Assembly (NCBI GenBank): GCA_035651455.1
Contig: DASRFR010000022.1
Coordinates: 310,001 to 374,000 of the forward strand
DNA from: DASRFR01 sp035651455
Lineage (GTDB): Bacteria > Acidobacteriota > Terriglobia > Terriglobales > Acidobacteriaceae
Direction of reading: 5' to 3'
Length of the DNA: 64,000 nt
The notes under the pieces were generated by a model that was given only the letters and a program-made list of their open reading frames with translations, searched no databases and was not told the DNA's origin. The position numbers and the translations under genes were made by a program. This document shows, piece after piece, positions 1 to 9,897 of the stretch (its first letter is position 1; every line of letters begins with the position of its first letter).

Positions 1-264
1 ATTTTCACTCTCGGAGTGGCCGAACTGGGGCCCCTCACGGGAGATGGTTCCGGCATCATGATCATGGCGATTGTGGGTGGGGCGATCATCCCCTGGATCG
101 TGGGAAAAGTTGCGGATCTGATTAATGCGCAATCTTATGGAGGCGCGATCTGGGGTCAAGGCCTTCATCGCGCGCTGATTCTGGCTGCGGTCTGTTATTT
201 GTACATTCTGTTTTTCGCGCTCAGCGGATCGAAACCAAATAGCGAGCGCTATGCCAAGGCATAA
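1..264 (+). CDS. C-terminal end of FucP-like MFS sugar transporter (partial)
   Basis: The reading frame is open from base 1, so the gene begins before the window and only the last 87 residues are visible. The fragment has the glycine-rich GxGxL..GSGIMIMAIVGGAIIP pattern and two hydrophobic helices typical of the last helices of FucP-type major facilitator proteins, which import sugars such as L-fucose, glucose or galactose with protons. It ends with a short polar tail and a TAA codon directly against the stop of the convergent hydrolase gene. A carbohydrate substrate fits the neighbouring glucan genes, but the substrate cannot be read from this fragment. Confidence 0.75.
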   Translation: MFTLGVAELGPLTGDGSGIMIMAIVGGAIIPWIVGKVADLINAQSYGGAIWGQGLHRALILAAVCYLYILFFALSGSKPNSERYAKA

Positions 265-1656
265 TTAATATTGACTTTTGCCGCGCGACGGCAATGCCGC
301 CCCTGAGTGCTCCGGCACTTCCGGGATCGGAGCATGACTGGCCAGCATAGGTACGCGGTCCGGCTGGGCATGAAATCCAGCCCTCTCCATGGCGGCGTTG
401 ATTTCAGAGTTCTGCATGAAGGTATCCCACACCAGCTGTGTACGCGCGTTCTCCGCCATGAGCATGGTGATGCCCACGTCGATGCCGACTACATCAGGGC
501 TGATCCAGCCTGTGAGAGGGTTGAAAGCGTCTACAAACCCGTATCGCTTCCAGATCCGTCGGCCATATTGGCTGCGCAGCCGGTGAAGCACAGCCAAGGA
601 CTCCTCCGGTACAAATGGCAATGAACCGGCAGCCGCGGCGGGCACGATGGTGCCGTCGATAGGACCCTGAATCGGAGGTCCTCCCCAGGCGACATAGCCA
701 CCGATAGAATCCGACGCGGTAATACCCCACACGTCTTTCGAGTAGCAGGGGAACTTTGCGGCCAAGCGCTGACAGAATTTGCGGTGAGCGCGGGATGCCA
801 TCACGGAATTTTCGAAGTAGTTCGTATAGGCGTCGCGCTTTTCGCGGAAGTCGAACCAAGCATGAGAGAACTGGTGAACGAAGAGTGGTGACGATCCTGC
901 GATAAAGCGATAGTTCTCGTATTGCACCCACGGCCGCCGGATCAAGTTCCAGGAACTCGCGGCAATCGGGTGAGTCGGAGAGCCCATCGCGAGAAGGTAC
1001 AGCATCATGCATTCGTTGTACTTGTTCCAGCGAAGATGGTTGAAGCCGCGCTCAGGAGTCCAGGCAAGGGCGAAGGTGTCACCGCCATTCAGTGCCCACG
1101 GCCAATCTACCCGGTTATAGATTTTGGCCGCATAATCCTGAATTTGGGGATCTTCGAAGTACTGGCGGCACGTAAGCACTCCGCACAGCAGGATCGCCAT
1201 GTCGATCGGCGAGACTTCTGAGTGCCCGTGGCGTGCTCCGGTTCCTACATCAACAAAATGATAGAGAAAACCATAGACCTGGGGAGCTTGTAGGGCGAGG
1301 AATTTCAGCGTGCCGCGAACGCGAGCCCGGATTTGCTGCCGCGAAGCAAATCCGCGGCGATCGCCAATGCAGAGAGCGGTAAGCCCGAAACCGGTAGCGG
1401 CGATACTGCCAATACGCCGGGTGTCTGCACCGTCAGCGCGGGCGCGGTCCTTGACCAGTCCGGTACCCGGATTCGCCTCATTCCAGAAGTAGTCAAACGA
1501 GACCCTTTCAATGTTTTCGAGCAGCACCGAATTGTCAGGATCGCGGGGAAGATGGAGCAGCGACGTGAGGTCCGCGGCGATGCCACCTCCGGCCAGGGGG
1601 AGAGCGATCGATCCGGACAGACACGTGCGTAAAAATTCACGTCTCGACCAGTTCAT
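265..1656 (-). CDS. Tat-exported glycoamylase-like (GH144-type) hydrolase
   Basis: A 463-residue protein. The open frame extends 32 codons further upstream, but the chosen ATG is followed at once by a twin-arginine signal (SRREFLRT, then a hydrophobic stretch with small residues), so this start is preferred; export is probably by the Tat route. The body has the pattern of the glycoamylase-like domain (PF10091): an N-terminal YFW..NP-type segment, AATGFGLTALCIG, and a later GYVAWGGPP segment. Characterised relatives include GH144 endo-beta-1,2-glucanases (family knowledge). Its neighbour at 3867 carries a related domain in a glucan-synthase context, so beta-1,2-glucan is a reasonable substrate, though this is inferred. 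It converges with the sugar transporter fragment with no intergenic gap. Confidence 0.75.
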   Translation of the reverse strand: MNWSRREFLRTCLSGSIALPLAGGGIAADLTSLLHLPRDPDNSVLLENIERVSFDYFWNEANPGTGLVKDRARADGADTRRIGSIAATGFGLTALCIGDRRGFASRQQIRARVRGTLKFLALQAPQVYGFLYHFVDVGTGARHGHSEVSPIDMAILLCGVLTCRQYFEDPQIQDYAAKIYNRVDWPWALNGGDTFALAWTPERGFNHLRWNKYNECMMLYLLAMGSPTHPIAASSWNLIRRPWVQYENYRFIAGSSPLFVHQFSHAWFDFREKRDAYTNYFENSVMASRAHRKFCQRLAAKFPCYSKDVWGITASDSIGGYVAWGGPPIQGPIDGTIVPAAAAGSLPFVPEESLAVLHRLRSQYGRRIWKRYGFVDAFNPLTGWISPDVVGIDVGITMLMAENARTQLVWDTFMQNSEINAAMERAGFHAQPDRVPMLASHAPIPEVPEHSGAALPSRGKSQY

Positions 1657-1923
1657 GAAAGTGGCAGCGCAACCACAATTAAAAGGGGGTTCACTGCGCA
1701 TTATGGAATAGGTGAGTTCCTGCCGGAATACATGATTGGTACCCTCACGCACTTTTTTCGGCGAAAGAGGATTTTTTTCCTAGGACGAACTACTTAGGAT
1801 CCAGGCTCGTGCACAGTCTGGATCGCAAAACACTGGATTCGCGCATTTCTCCAGCGAACACCGCTCGCCGGAACACGACCGCACGCTGGGCCGAAGCTGT
1901 CGCCCAACAAACCGTAAAGACGA

Positions 1924-1951
1924 TTGGCGCATCTCTCGTTTGAGCGATAAT
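1924..1951 (+). promoter_or_regulatory. Putative sigma70-type promoter for ABC exporter gene
   Basis: TTGGCG at 1924-1929 and GATAAT at 1946-1951 are separated by 16 bases, giving a leader of about 75 bases before the ATG at 2034. The whole gap 1657-2033 between two divergent genes holds no supported ORF; this is the only promoter-like pair I could pick out in it. Match by eye only. Confidence 0.35.
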
Positions 1952-2033
1952 AGGGGATTGGGGCAGCCAACTCGATCGCCTTCATTTTTCTCTTCAATGT
2001 TTTAGAAGGCGCCACCGTAGTCGAGATTTCGGC

Positions 2034-3854
2034 ATGAAGACACAGGACAGTTTCTGGACTGGATGGCACGAGCGTGTTGCCGCGCTTCGCAACGTGCCCC
2101 CAGTTCTGAAAATCGTCTGGCAGTCTGGACCGCTTGTAGTAACGCTGGGCCTGGTCTTCCGGCTGTTCACGTCTCTGCTCCCCATTGCCCTGCTTGCTGT
2201 CACCAAGCTGATCATCGATGCGATCGTCCACTCGGTCTCCACGCACCAGCCGGTGCAGCCGCGCTTCTGGTGGCTGGTGGTGGCAGAATTTGGGCTGGCG
2301 GTGCTCAGTACAGTCCTCACCCGCATCATCGACTACCTGGATTCCCTATTTGCGGACAAATACACGCGTCACATCAGCATAGAAGTGATGAAGCACGCGT
2401 CAGAACTGGATCTGATCGCCTACGAGGACCCGGTTTTCTATGACCGCCTGGAGCGAGCGCGGGTTCAGGCGACGGACCGGCTGGGGATGATCCAGTCGAT
2501 AGGACGACTGGTGCAGCAGGTCATCACCGCCGTTTCCATGTCCATCTCCATCATGATCTTCTCCCCGTGGCTGATGCTGCTGCTGATCGCCGGTGTACTT
2601 CCGGCCTTCCTCGGGGAGAGCCACTTTGCGTTCCTTGGCTACGCCAAGAACTTCCGCCAGACACCCGCGCGGCGGCAATTGGATTATCTGCGGGTCTTGG
2701 GCGGAAGCCGGGAAGCGGCCAAGGAGCTGAAACTTTTTGGCCTGAAGGATTTTTTGAGCCAGCGCTTCACGAAACTTTCCGACGACATCTACACCGAGAA
2801 CGTCGCTCTGGCGCGCCGCCGGCTGATTGCGGGTTCTGTGTTTTCGGTGATCGGCACCATGGGCTACTACTCCGCGTACGCCTACGTGATCTGGCGCACA
2901 GTGCTGGGCGCTCTCAGCATCGGCACCCTGACCTTTCTTGCGGGTGCCATTCAGCAGGCGAGCAGCAACATCCAGCAGATATTTTCGACGCTCTCCAGCA
3001 TTGCCGACCAGGCGCTGTTTCTTACGGATCTGCTGGCCTTCTTCGAAATGCGGCCGACCATCGAATCGAAGCCAAACGCGTTGCCAGCGCCGCGTCCGAT
3101 TGTCCGTGGCTTCGAATTCATCGACGTCTCCTTTCATTATCCAGGAAGTACGCGGCGAGTTCTCGATCACCTCAACTTTCACCTCCATCCCGGAGAGCGG
3201 GTTGCGCTCATCGGCGAGAACGGGCAGGGCAAGACAACCATCGTAAAACTGATTACCCGGCTGTATGATCCGAGCGAAGGAAAGATCCTGCTGGATGGCA
3301 TCGATCTTCGCGAATACGATCTCGAAGACCTGTACCGGGAAATCGGCGTGATTTTCCAGGATTTCATGCGCTATGAAATGACTGCCCGCGAGAACCTCGC
3401 CGTCGGAAAGATCGAAGAGATGAGCAATACCCCTTTACTCGAGAACGCTGCCAGAAAGAGCCTGGCGGAGGAAGTCATTCGCAAGCTGCCTGCCTCCTAC
3501 GAGCAGATGCTTGGCCGGCGTTTTGAGGGCGGTGTCGATCTTTCGGGCGGCGAATGGCAAAAAGTCGCTTTGGCGCGAGCTTATCTTCGCGATGCCCAGC
3601 TGCTGATTCTGGACGAACCCACGGCAGCCCTCGATGCCCGGAGTGAGTTCGAAGTCTTTCAACGCTTTGCCGAGCTCACCGCGGGCAAGATGGCGCTGTT
3701 TATCTCACACCGATTCTCCACCGTGCGCATGGCCGACCGCATCGTGGTGCTTGAAAACGGAAAAATTGCTGAAGAAGGCAGTCATGAGCAGCTCGCAAGT
3801 ATGGGGGGCCGCTACGCGGAAATGTTCGAATTGCAGGCTGCCAGCTATCGATAG
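2034..3854 (+). CDS. ABC exporter half-transporter (permease-ATPase fusion)
   Basis: A 606-residue protein with an N-terminal membrane domain (hydrophobic segments in roughly residues 30-310) and a C-terminal ATPase. Walker A is GENGQGKTT near residue 394, the signature is LSGGEWQKV near 503, Walker B is LLILDEPT near 525, followed by the H-loop in ISHRFSTV. The fused layout and length of about 600 match exporters such as NdvA/ChvA, MsbA and lantibiotic exporters. It lies 12 bases before a cyclic-glucan-synthase-like gene, so an NdvA-like role moving glucan out of the cytoplasm is inferred; sequence alone does not fix the substrate. Confidence 0.8.
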   Translation: MKTQDSFWTGWHERVAALRNVPPVLKIVWQSGPLVVTLGLVFRLFTSLLPIALLAVTKLIIDAIVHSVSTHQPVQPRFWWLVVAEFGLAVLSTVLTRIIDYLDSLFADKYTRHISIEVMKHASELDLIAYEDPVFYDRLERARVQATDRLGMIQSIGRLVQQVITAVSMSISIMIFSPWLMLLLIAGVLPAFLGESHFAFLGYAKNFRQTPARRQLDYLRVLGGSREAAKELKLFGLKDFLSQRFTKLSDDIYTENVALARRRLIAGSVFSVIGTMGYYSAYAYVIWRTVLGALSIGTLTFLAGAIQQASSNIQQIFSTLSSIADQALFLTDLLAFFEMRPTIESKPNALPAPRPIVRGFEFIDVSFHYPGSTRRVLDHLNFHLHPGERVALIGENGQGKTTIVKLITRLYDPSEGKILLDGIDLREYDLEDLYREIGVIFQDFMRYEMTARENLAVGKIEEMSNTPLLENAARKSLAEEVIRKLPASYEQMLGRRFEGGVDLSGGEWQKVALARAYLRDAQLLILDEPTAALDARSEFEVFQRFAELTAGKMALFISHRFSTVRMADRIVVLENGKIAEEGSHEQLASMGGRYAEMFELQAASYR

Positions 3855-3866
3855 GAACCACATCCC

Positions 3867-6800
3867 ATGCCCGAGAACCCTCATTTAGAAATTGTGAACG
3901 CAGAAGTGCAACGGCTGTCGGATGCGGCAGAAACTGTTCCCGACACACAGCACTTGCGTGCACTGGCGACCGATTTTGCCAAGGGCCTGCACTGGATGCC
4001 CAGCGTCACTTCATCGGCCTGGTTCAGGGATCGGTCTGCTTCGGTAAGCGCCGCATTGAAACCGGTCTTGCGAGAGTTCCGCAAGCCTTTTTCGGAGGGC
4101 CCGGTTTCGGACGATGCACGCTGGCTGCATGACAACTTGCGCCTCATACGGAACGAGATGTCGGATAGCCGCGAGGCTCTGGGACCGTATCGCAAGACAC
4201 CGCATGTCCGCACTTCTGCGGGCGATACCGCTCCCCGTGCAGCGGCGGTCGCTGAGGCATTTCTTGCCGCGGTCGGCTATCAGTACACGGAACAGGCGTT
4301 TAGCGCGTATTTGGCGGCATTCCAGCAAACCACGATGTTGAATCTCAAGGAACTGTGGGCGCTGGTGCCCGCGATGAAGCTGGCGCTACTGCAGCAAATC
4401 ACAGAGCGTGGGAACAAGCTTCTGGCGGAGAACGCCGGTCCATACGCAATTGGCGTTTGCGTGGCCAGCCTGCGTGATGTCGCGCAGACGCCCTGGAAAA
4501 ACGTGCTTGAACCGCTAATTGTCGTCGAGCGTGTGCTGCGAGAAGACCCTGCCGGAGTCTACAGCCAGATGGACTATGACAGCCGTGATCTTTACCGCAA
4601 CCGGCTCATGAAGATCGCGGAACACTCGGATTGCACGGAAATGGACGTTGCCCAGGAGGCGTTGCAACTCGCACGGCAGGCCAAGTTAGAGACGTACGCC
4701 GATCCTCGCATTGGGGTGCGCCGCTCGCATATTGGTTACTACCTGGTCGGGGAGGGAAGAAAACTTCTTTACGATCGGGTCGGTTTCAAGTACCCGATCG
4801 CGACCAGGATCCAGGAGTTTCTTGTCGCGCATCCCGATGAGTACTACCTGACCGGTATCGAGGTACTCACGTTCGCAATTGTACTGGCCATCTTGCTGCC
4901 GCTTATCGGTCCCGGCATTTCTCTGGGCTTGGTCCTTCTTGCGGTATTTCTTCTTCTGCTGCCCTGTTCGCAGAGCGCCATCCAGGTGATGAATTACCTG
5001 ACCACCGCGATTCTGCGCCCGCAAATACTTCCCAAGCTGGATTTTTCTGACGCCATTCCCGACAACTGCGTCACCCTCGTAGCAGTGCCGACCCTGCTCC
5101 TGAACAAAGAGCAAGTACGGCGCTTAGTAGGCGATCTGGAGATTCGCTATCTCGGGAATCACGATCCTAATCTGCATTACGCTTTACTCAGCGATTTACC
5201 CGATTCCCGCGAGCGCGCGCCGGAAACCAGCCCGCTGATTGACTTGGCCTCGGAGTTGATTCGCGGACTGAACGAGAAGTATGGCGAACGCGAGCGGGGA
5301 ACGTTCCTGATGCTCCATCGCCATCGCGTCTACAATCCCCGAGAACGCGTGTGGATGGGATGGGAGCGCAAGCGCGGCAAGCTTCTCGACCTGAACAAAC
5401 TCCTGCGCAACCAATACGACAGCTTTCCGGTGAAAGTCGGGGATCTCTCGATCCTGAAGCACGTGCGATTTGTGATCACGCTGGATTCAGATACAGAGCT
5501 GCCGCGCGGATCCGCCCACCGGATGATCGGGGCGCTGGCACACCCGCTCAACCAGGCCATTATCGATCCCGAGAAGAACATCGTAACTACCGGCTACGGG
5601 ATTTTGCAGCCACGGGTGGGCGTGAGCGTTCAGAGCGCATCCTTGTCGCGCCTTGCGAGCATCTATTCCGGCGAAACCGGCTTCGACATCTACACGCGGG
5701 CAATCTCAGACGTCTACCAGGACCTTTATGGAGAGGGCATTTTCACCGGCAAAGGTATCTACGAGGTGGAAACTTTGCACAAGGTGCTGGACCGCCGGTT
5801 CCCTCGCAACGCTCTGCTCAGCCACGACCTGATCGAAGGCTCATACGCGCGCGTCGGATTGGCGACTGACATAGAAGTGATTGAAGATTATCCATCGCAC
5901 TACAGCGCCTACAATCGCCGCAAACATCGCTGGCTGCGGGGAGATTGGCAGATTGCCGGGTGGCTGCGCTCGCGAGTTCCGGATGAGGCTGGGCACTTTG
6001 TTTCAAATCCCATCTCGATTATCTCGCAATGGAAGATCCTGGATAACTTGCGCCGCAGCCTGGTCGAGCCTGCGACGTTCCTGCTGCTCGTTTTCGGATG
6101 GGTGGCACTCCCCGGGGCTCCGCGTTATTGGACATTAGCCACCGTTGCCATCCTCTTCGTTCCCGCATGGTGCGAGTTCCTGTTCCGTCTTGTGAGATCG
6201 GCGGTTACGGGCAAGGCAGAAGTGGCACGCGACGCCTGGACAGGTTTTTTGACCGACAACGTGAGTGTGTTTCTCACCCTGACCTTTCTCGCGCATCAAA
6301 TGCTGCTCTCGCTTGATGCAGTGGTGCGAGCGCTGGTGCGTCGCCTAGTTACGCGCCGAAGACTGCTGGAATGGGAAACGGCCGCGGAAGCCGAACTGGG
6401 CGTTCGCAAGCGCACTCCCGTAGATCGCTACCTCGACTGGATGCCCGTCCTCGCCGGCGGCATCGGAGTCGCGCTGTGGTTCGGCCGTCGGCACGCGTTC
6501 TATGCAGCTCTGCCAATATTGGTGCTGTGGGCTTGCAGTAAATTAATTTCGGCATGGTTGAACCGCCCCTCCCATGCGCTGCACCGGGATATTTCCGTCA
6601 AAGATGCGACTATTCTACGGAAGTCGGCGCTTCATATCTGGCGGTACTTCGCCGAATTCAGCACGGAAGAGCACAACTGGCTCATTCCCGATAATGTGCA
6701 AGAAGAGCCGCCCGCAGTAGCGGCTCGAGTGTCGCCCACGAATATCGGTCTTTTGCTGAACGCCAGGCAGGCCGCGTGCGAGTTCGGTTACATCACGGTT

Positions 6801-8351
6801 CCAGAGTTTGCTGAGCTGACGTTGCGGACCCTGGCGACGATTTCCACCCTGCAACATTACCGTGGGCATCTGCTGAACTGGTACGACACCAAAACTCTGG
6901 CGCCACTTCCACCCGCTTTTGTGTCGTCGGTCGACAATGGGAATTTGGCAGCATCACTTTGGACTCTGCAGCAGGGCGCCCTCGATCGATTACGCCGTCC
7001 CGTGGTGGCGAGTTCTCTGGCTGAAGGGTTCATTGACCATGCGCGCAGTCTGCTGGAATTGCGGGTCCTCCCGCGCCGCACATTCGCGAACTTGCGGCGT
7101 GCGATTCGTAAAGACCAGTGGCTGGAGGCGCTTCTGACGATTGACGCGCAGGTTTTTGCTGAAATCGATCTCCGGGTCGCAAAGACAAAGCGGCCCAGCG
7201 ATGCTCAATGGTTTGCCGCCGAGGCGCGTAAGCGCATGGAACAGATCAAGCAGACCGTGCGCTCATTTACTCCCTGGTTGCTGCCGGAATTCGCCGGTTT
7301 ACGGGAAGATCCCGCTCTGAAGTTTGCGATGAAACAGGTAGCACTACAACACTTGCCCGACCTGATCGACGCGCTTGCTGTGCAGCTGCAATATGCTCTG
7401 AATTCCAGCGATTCCGGCGAGCGCAAAGTTCTCTGCGAACAACTGCAGGACCTTCTGCCGAACGCGCGTACGCGCGTCATCACTCTTATTCAGGACCTCA
7501 AAGTGATCGCGGGGCGGGCCAACAAACTGGCCGAGAGCATGGACTTTAGCTTCCTGCTGAATCCACGCAGGAATCTGCTGTCCATTGGGTACGATGTGGA
7601 CGCCCGCAAACTGCATTCTGCCTGTTACGACCTGCTTGCCTCAGAAGCGAGAACTGCGGTCTTCGTCGCCATCACCAAGGAGGACATCCCGCAAGAAACC
7701 TGGTTCCTGCTTGGGCGTGCCCACACGGTGGTGGATGGCCACAAAGTTCTGCTGTCCTGGACCGGCACGATGTTTGAGTACCTGATGCCTTCGTTATGGA
7801 TGCGGGCCTATCCGAACACTCTGCTGGAGCGTACTCGCTTCGGAGCTGTGCGGGCTCAGCAAGCATATTGCGAGGAGAAAGGCGTTCCGTGGGGCATTTC
7901 CGAATCCGCATATTTCAAAATGGATGACGCCGGCAACTACCAGTACGAAGCCTTTGGCGTACCCTGGTTAGCGCTGCGGGAAGGCGAAAGCAATAAGCTG
8001 GTGATCTCGCCATACTCCTCTTTTCTGGCATTGCGTGTGGACACCCCGGCGGTGCTTGAAAACCTGCGCAAAATGGCATCGGAAGACTGGTTCGGCTCCT
8101 ATGGTTTTTATGAATCGGCGGATTTCACCCGCTCTCACCGGCTCGCGTGGCATCATCGCTACGAACTGGTTCGTTGCTGGATGGCGCATCATCAGGGCAT
8201 GAGCTTGCTCGCGCTGGCCAATTTTCTCTACGACGGCGTGGTGCAGCGGTGGTTCCACAGCGATCCCAGAGTACAAGCGACGGAACTGCTGTTACACGAA
8301 AAGCCCGTGCATCATGTGCGCGCGGAGAGAGAAGGTTACGCGGCAGCTTAG
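3867..8351 (+). CDS. NdvB-like beta-1,2-glucan synthase (GT84 plus glycoamylase/GH189), lacking GH94
   Basis: A 1494-residue membrane enzyme. There is an N-terminal soluble region, membrane helices near residues 325-375, then a GT84-type glycosyltransferase with the acceptor/metal motif TLDSDTELPRG near 537-547 and the NRRKHRWLRGDW motif near 690. More helices follow near 740-895. The C-terminal part has WYDTKTLAPLPP, SVDNGNLA and YDLLASEARTAVFVAI, then SGTMFEYLMPS-like and WMAHHQGMSLLAL motifs, as in the glycoamylase-like (GH189) cyclisation module of NdvB/Cgs. Rhizobial and Brucella enzymes are about 2800 residues because a GH94 phosphorylase module follows that last motif; here the protein stops about 40 residues after it. 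It probably makes beta-1,2-glucan without phosphorolytic length control. It follows the ABC exporter by 12 bases. Confidence 0.82.
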   Translation: MPENPHLEIVNAEVQRLSDAAETVPDTQHLRALATDFAKGLHWMPSVTSSAWFRDRSASVSAALKPVLREFRKPFSEGPVSDDARWLHDNLRLIRNEMSDSREALGPYRKTPHVRTSAGDTAPRAAAVAEAFLAAVGYQYTEQAFSAYLAAFQQTTMLNLKELWALVPAMKLALLQQITERGNKLLAENAGPYAIGVCVASLRDVAQTPWKNVLEPLIVVERVLREDPAGVYSQMDYDSRDLYRNRLMKIAEHSDCTEMDVAQEALQLARQAKLETYADPRIGVRRSHIGYYLVGEGRKLLYDRVGFKYPIATRIQEFLVAHPDEYYLTGIEVLTFAIVLAILLPLIGPGISLGLVLLAVFLLLLPCSQSAIQVMNYLTTAILRPQILPKLDFSDAIPDNCVTLVAVPTLLLNKEQVRRLVGDLEIRYLGNHDPNLHYALLSDLPDSRERAPETSPLIDLASELIRGLNEKYGERERGTFLMLHRHRVYNPRERVWMGWERKRGKLLDLNKLLRNQYDSFPVKVGDLSILKHVRFVITLDSDTELPRGSAHRMIGALAHPLNQAIIDPEKNIVTTGYGILQPRVGVSVQSASLSRLASIYSGETGFDIYTRAISDVYQDLYGEGIFTGKGIYEVETLHKVLDRRFPRNALLSHDLIEGSYARVGLATDIEVIEDYPSHYSAYNRRKHRWLRGDWQIAGWLRSRVPDEAGHFVSNPISIISQWKILDNLRRSLVEPATFLLLVFGWVALPGAPRYWTLATVAILFVPAWCEFLFRLVRSAVTGKAEVARDAWTGFLTDNVSVFLTLTFLAHQMLLSLDAVVRALVRRLVTRRRLLEWETAAEAELGVRKRTPVDRYLDWMPVLAGGIGVALWFGRRHAFYAALPILVLWACSKLISAWLNRPSHALHRDISVKDATILRKSALHIWRYFAEFSTEEHNWLIPDNVQEEPPAVAARVSPTNIGLLLNARQAACEFGYITVPEFAELTLRTLATISTLQHYRGHLLNWYDTKTLAPLPPAFVSSVDNGNLAASLWTLQQGALDRLRRPVVASSLAEGFIDHARSLLELRVLPRRTFANLRRAIRKDQWLEALLTIDAQVFAEIDLRVAKTKRPSDAQWFAAEARKRMEQIKQTVRSFTPWLLPEFAGLREDPALKFAMKQVALQHLPDLIDALAVQLQYALNSSDSGERKVLCEQLQDLLPNARTRVITLIQDLKVIAGRANKLAESMDFSFLLNPRRNLLSIGYDVDARKLHSACYDLLASEARTAVFVAITKEDIPQETWFLLGRAHTVVDGHKVLLSWTGTMFEYLMPSLWMRAYPNTLLERTRFGAVRAQQAYCEEKGVPWGISESAYFKMDDAGNYQYEAFGVPWLALREGESNKLVISPYSSFLALRVDTPAVLENLRKMASEDWFGSYGFYESADFTRSHRLAWHHRYELVRCWMAHHQGMSLLALANFLYDGVVQRWFHSDPRVQATELLLHEKPVHHVRAEREGYAAA

Positions 8352-8529
8352 AGATGTTTGAATTTCTTGGTCGCTCGAATTTTCACCGGCTCCGGCAAAG
8401 GGCTGACCTTCTCGCAGCATTTCGGTTTACACGATCGCTCCTGCCTTGTTGCGCTGCAGAGCGTCAGCGCATTCGCATGAAAAGCTAATTCGTTCATCGC
8501 TGAACTCGCGCGGCAGACCCCGCTTGGGG

Positions 8530-9897
8530 ATGCCATTGCTCGCGTTGTATGCTCATGGCGTGCTGCGCTCGCCGATAAAGGGCCATTCGCCGACGCTCGG
8601 ATTGTTCTTAGGGCTGGTGATTACGTTGGCGGCTGTAGTGGCCTATTCCTGGTACATCACGCGCCAGATCTCGGGCCTGCGACAACTGCAGAACGACCTT
8701 GCCGGAAGGAACCGCAAAGATTCACTCCAGCTGCTGCGGGTGCAGAATGACCTCAATTCACTCGCCTTGGGTATGCGCGACATGCTCGACAACGACGAGC
8801 CTTATCCCCTGACCGCCTGGTCCGCGCAATTCGATAGAATTCATGAGGACCTGGATGACGCGCTTCGCCTGGAAGAGCAGTATCGGGTGACGGCTCGCAC
8901 ACCGGAACAGCGGCAATACCTGGGCAGCGCATTGGCACAATTCTGGGACGCGGTAGACCGCACCTTTGCCCTGGCGAAAGAAGGTAAGCAGAAAGAGGCG
9001 CGAGACCAGATACGGCTTTCGCTGCAAGCCCGCCAAGCCGCTTTGAGCACCGCGGTGGCTCGCCTTTTAGTCCAGAACAATGAAAGCGAAGAGCAGGCTT
9101 CTCAGAAAATTCGTGAGATCTATGATCGCGTGCAGCGGCAGGTCTACGTGTTTCTATTTGCAATACTGGCTGCCATTCTGCTGACCAGCCTTTACCTGAT
9201 CCGATCCAATCGCCGACTTTTTACGCAGCTGGCGACGCTTTCCGAACAGAGGAGCGAATTGGCGCAGAAGCTGATTGCCACGCAGGAATCCACGCTGCGC
9301 TACATCTCCCGCGAACTGCACGATGAGTTTGGGCAAATCCTGACGGCGATCGGCTCGATGCTCAGCCGGGCCGGCAATCATGCGCCAGAGGGCTCGCCGC
9401 TGCGCCGCGATTTGCGCGAAGTGGCCGAAATCGCCCAATCGACCCTGAACAATGTGCGTAGCCTATCCCAGGCCCTGCACCCGGTCATGCTCGACGAAGC
9501 CGGTCTTGAGAGCACATTGGACTGGTATGTTCCCACCGTGGAAAGGCAGACTGGCATTAGCATATGCTATGAAAAATCGGGGAAGCCTTTTGCCGTCGAC
9601 GGCGCGGCCGCTATCCAGATCTATCGCGTAGTTCAGGAAGCATTGAACAACGTGACTCGCCACTCCGGAGCCAAGAAGGCCTGGGTGCGTTTACGTTTCG
9701 AGCGCAACGCACTTCAACTCGAAGTGGAAGATCGAGGAAGAGGTTTTATCGCGCAAGGGACCGAGCCGGGAATCGGGCTGGTAGCAATGCGTGAGCGCGC
9801 GGAACTCCTACAGGCCCAGATCGACTTCTCCCGGCCGGAAGGTGGTGGAACGCTGGTGCGTTTGATTGTTCCCAAAGGGAAGCTCAATGCCGGATAG
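8530..9897 (+). CDS. Membrane sensor histidine kinase, NarL/HisKA_3 type
   Basis: 455 residues from the ATG at 8530; the open frame runs further upstream but that part is not kinase-like. One helix near residues 20-45 and another near 205-225 flank an extracytoplasmic helical sensor region of about 160 residues. A coiled linker leads to the HisKA_3 dimerisation motif YISRELHDEFGQ with the likely phosphorylated His264, then a HATPase domain with VVQEALNNVTRHS and DRGRGFIAQG. The response regulator gene starts inside the last codons (11-base overlap), so the two form a coupled pair. The signal sensed is unknown. Confidence 0.85.
   Translation: MPLLALYAHGVLRSPIKGHSPTLGLFLGLVITLAAVVAYSWYITRQISGLRQLQNDLAGRNRKDSLQLLRVQNDLNSLALGMRDMLDNDEPYPLTAWSAQFDRIHEDLDDALRLEEQYRVTARTPEQRQYLGSALAQFWDAVDRTFALAKEGKQKEARDQIRLSLQARQAALSTAVARLLVQNNESEEQASQKIREIYDRVQRQVYVFLFAILAAILLTSLYLIRSNRRLFTQLATLSEQRSELAQKLIATQESTLRYISRELHDEFGQILTAIGSMLSRAGNHAPEGSPLRRDLREVAEIAQSTLNNVRSLSQALHPVMLDEAGLESTLDWYVPTVERQTGISICYEKSGKPFAVDGAAAIQIYRVVQEALNNVTRHSGAKKAWVRLRFERNALQLEVEDRGRGFIAQGTEPGIGLVAMRERAELLQAQIDFSRPEGGGTLVRLIVPKGKLNAG

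Noticed and set aside
2400..3188. Minus-strand frame of 262 codons opposite the ABC exporter
   Set aside because: Antisense shadow of a gene with intact motifs.
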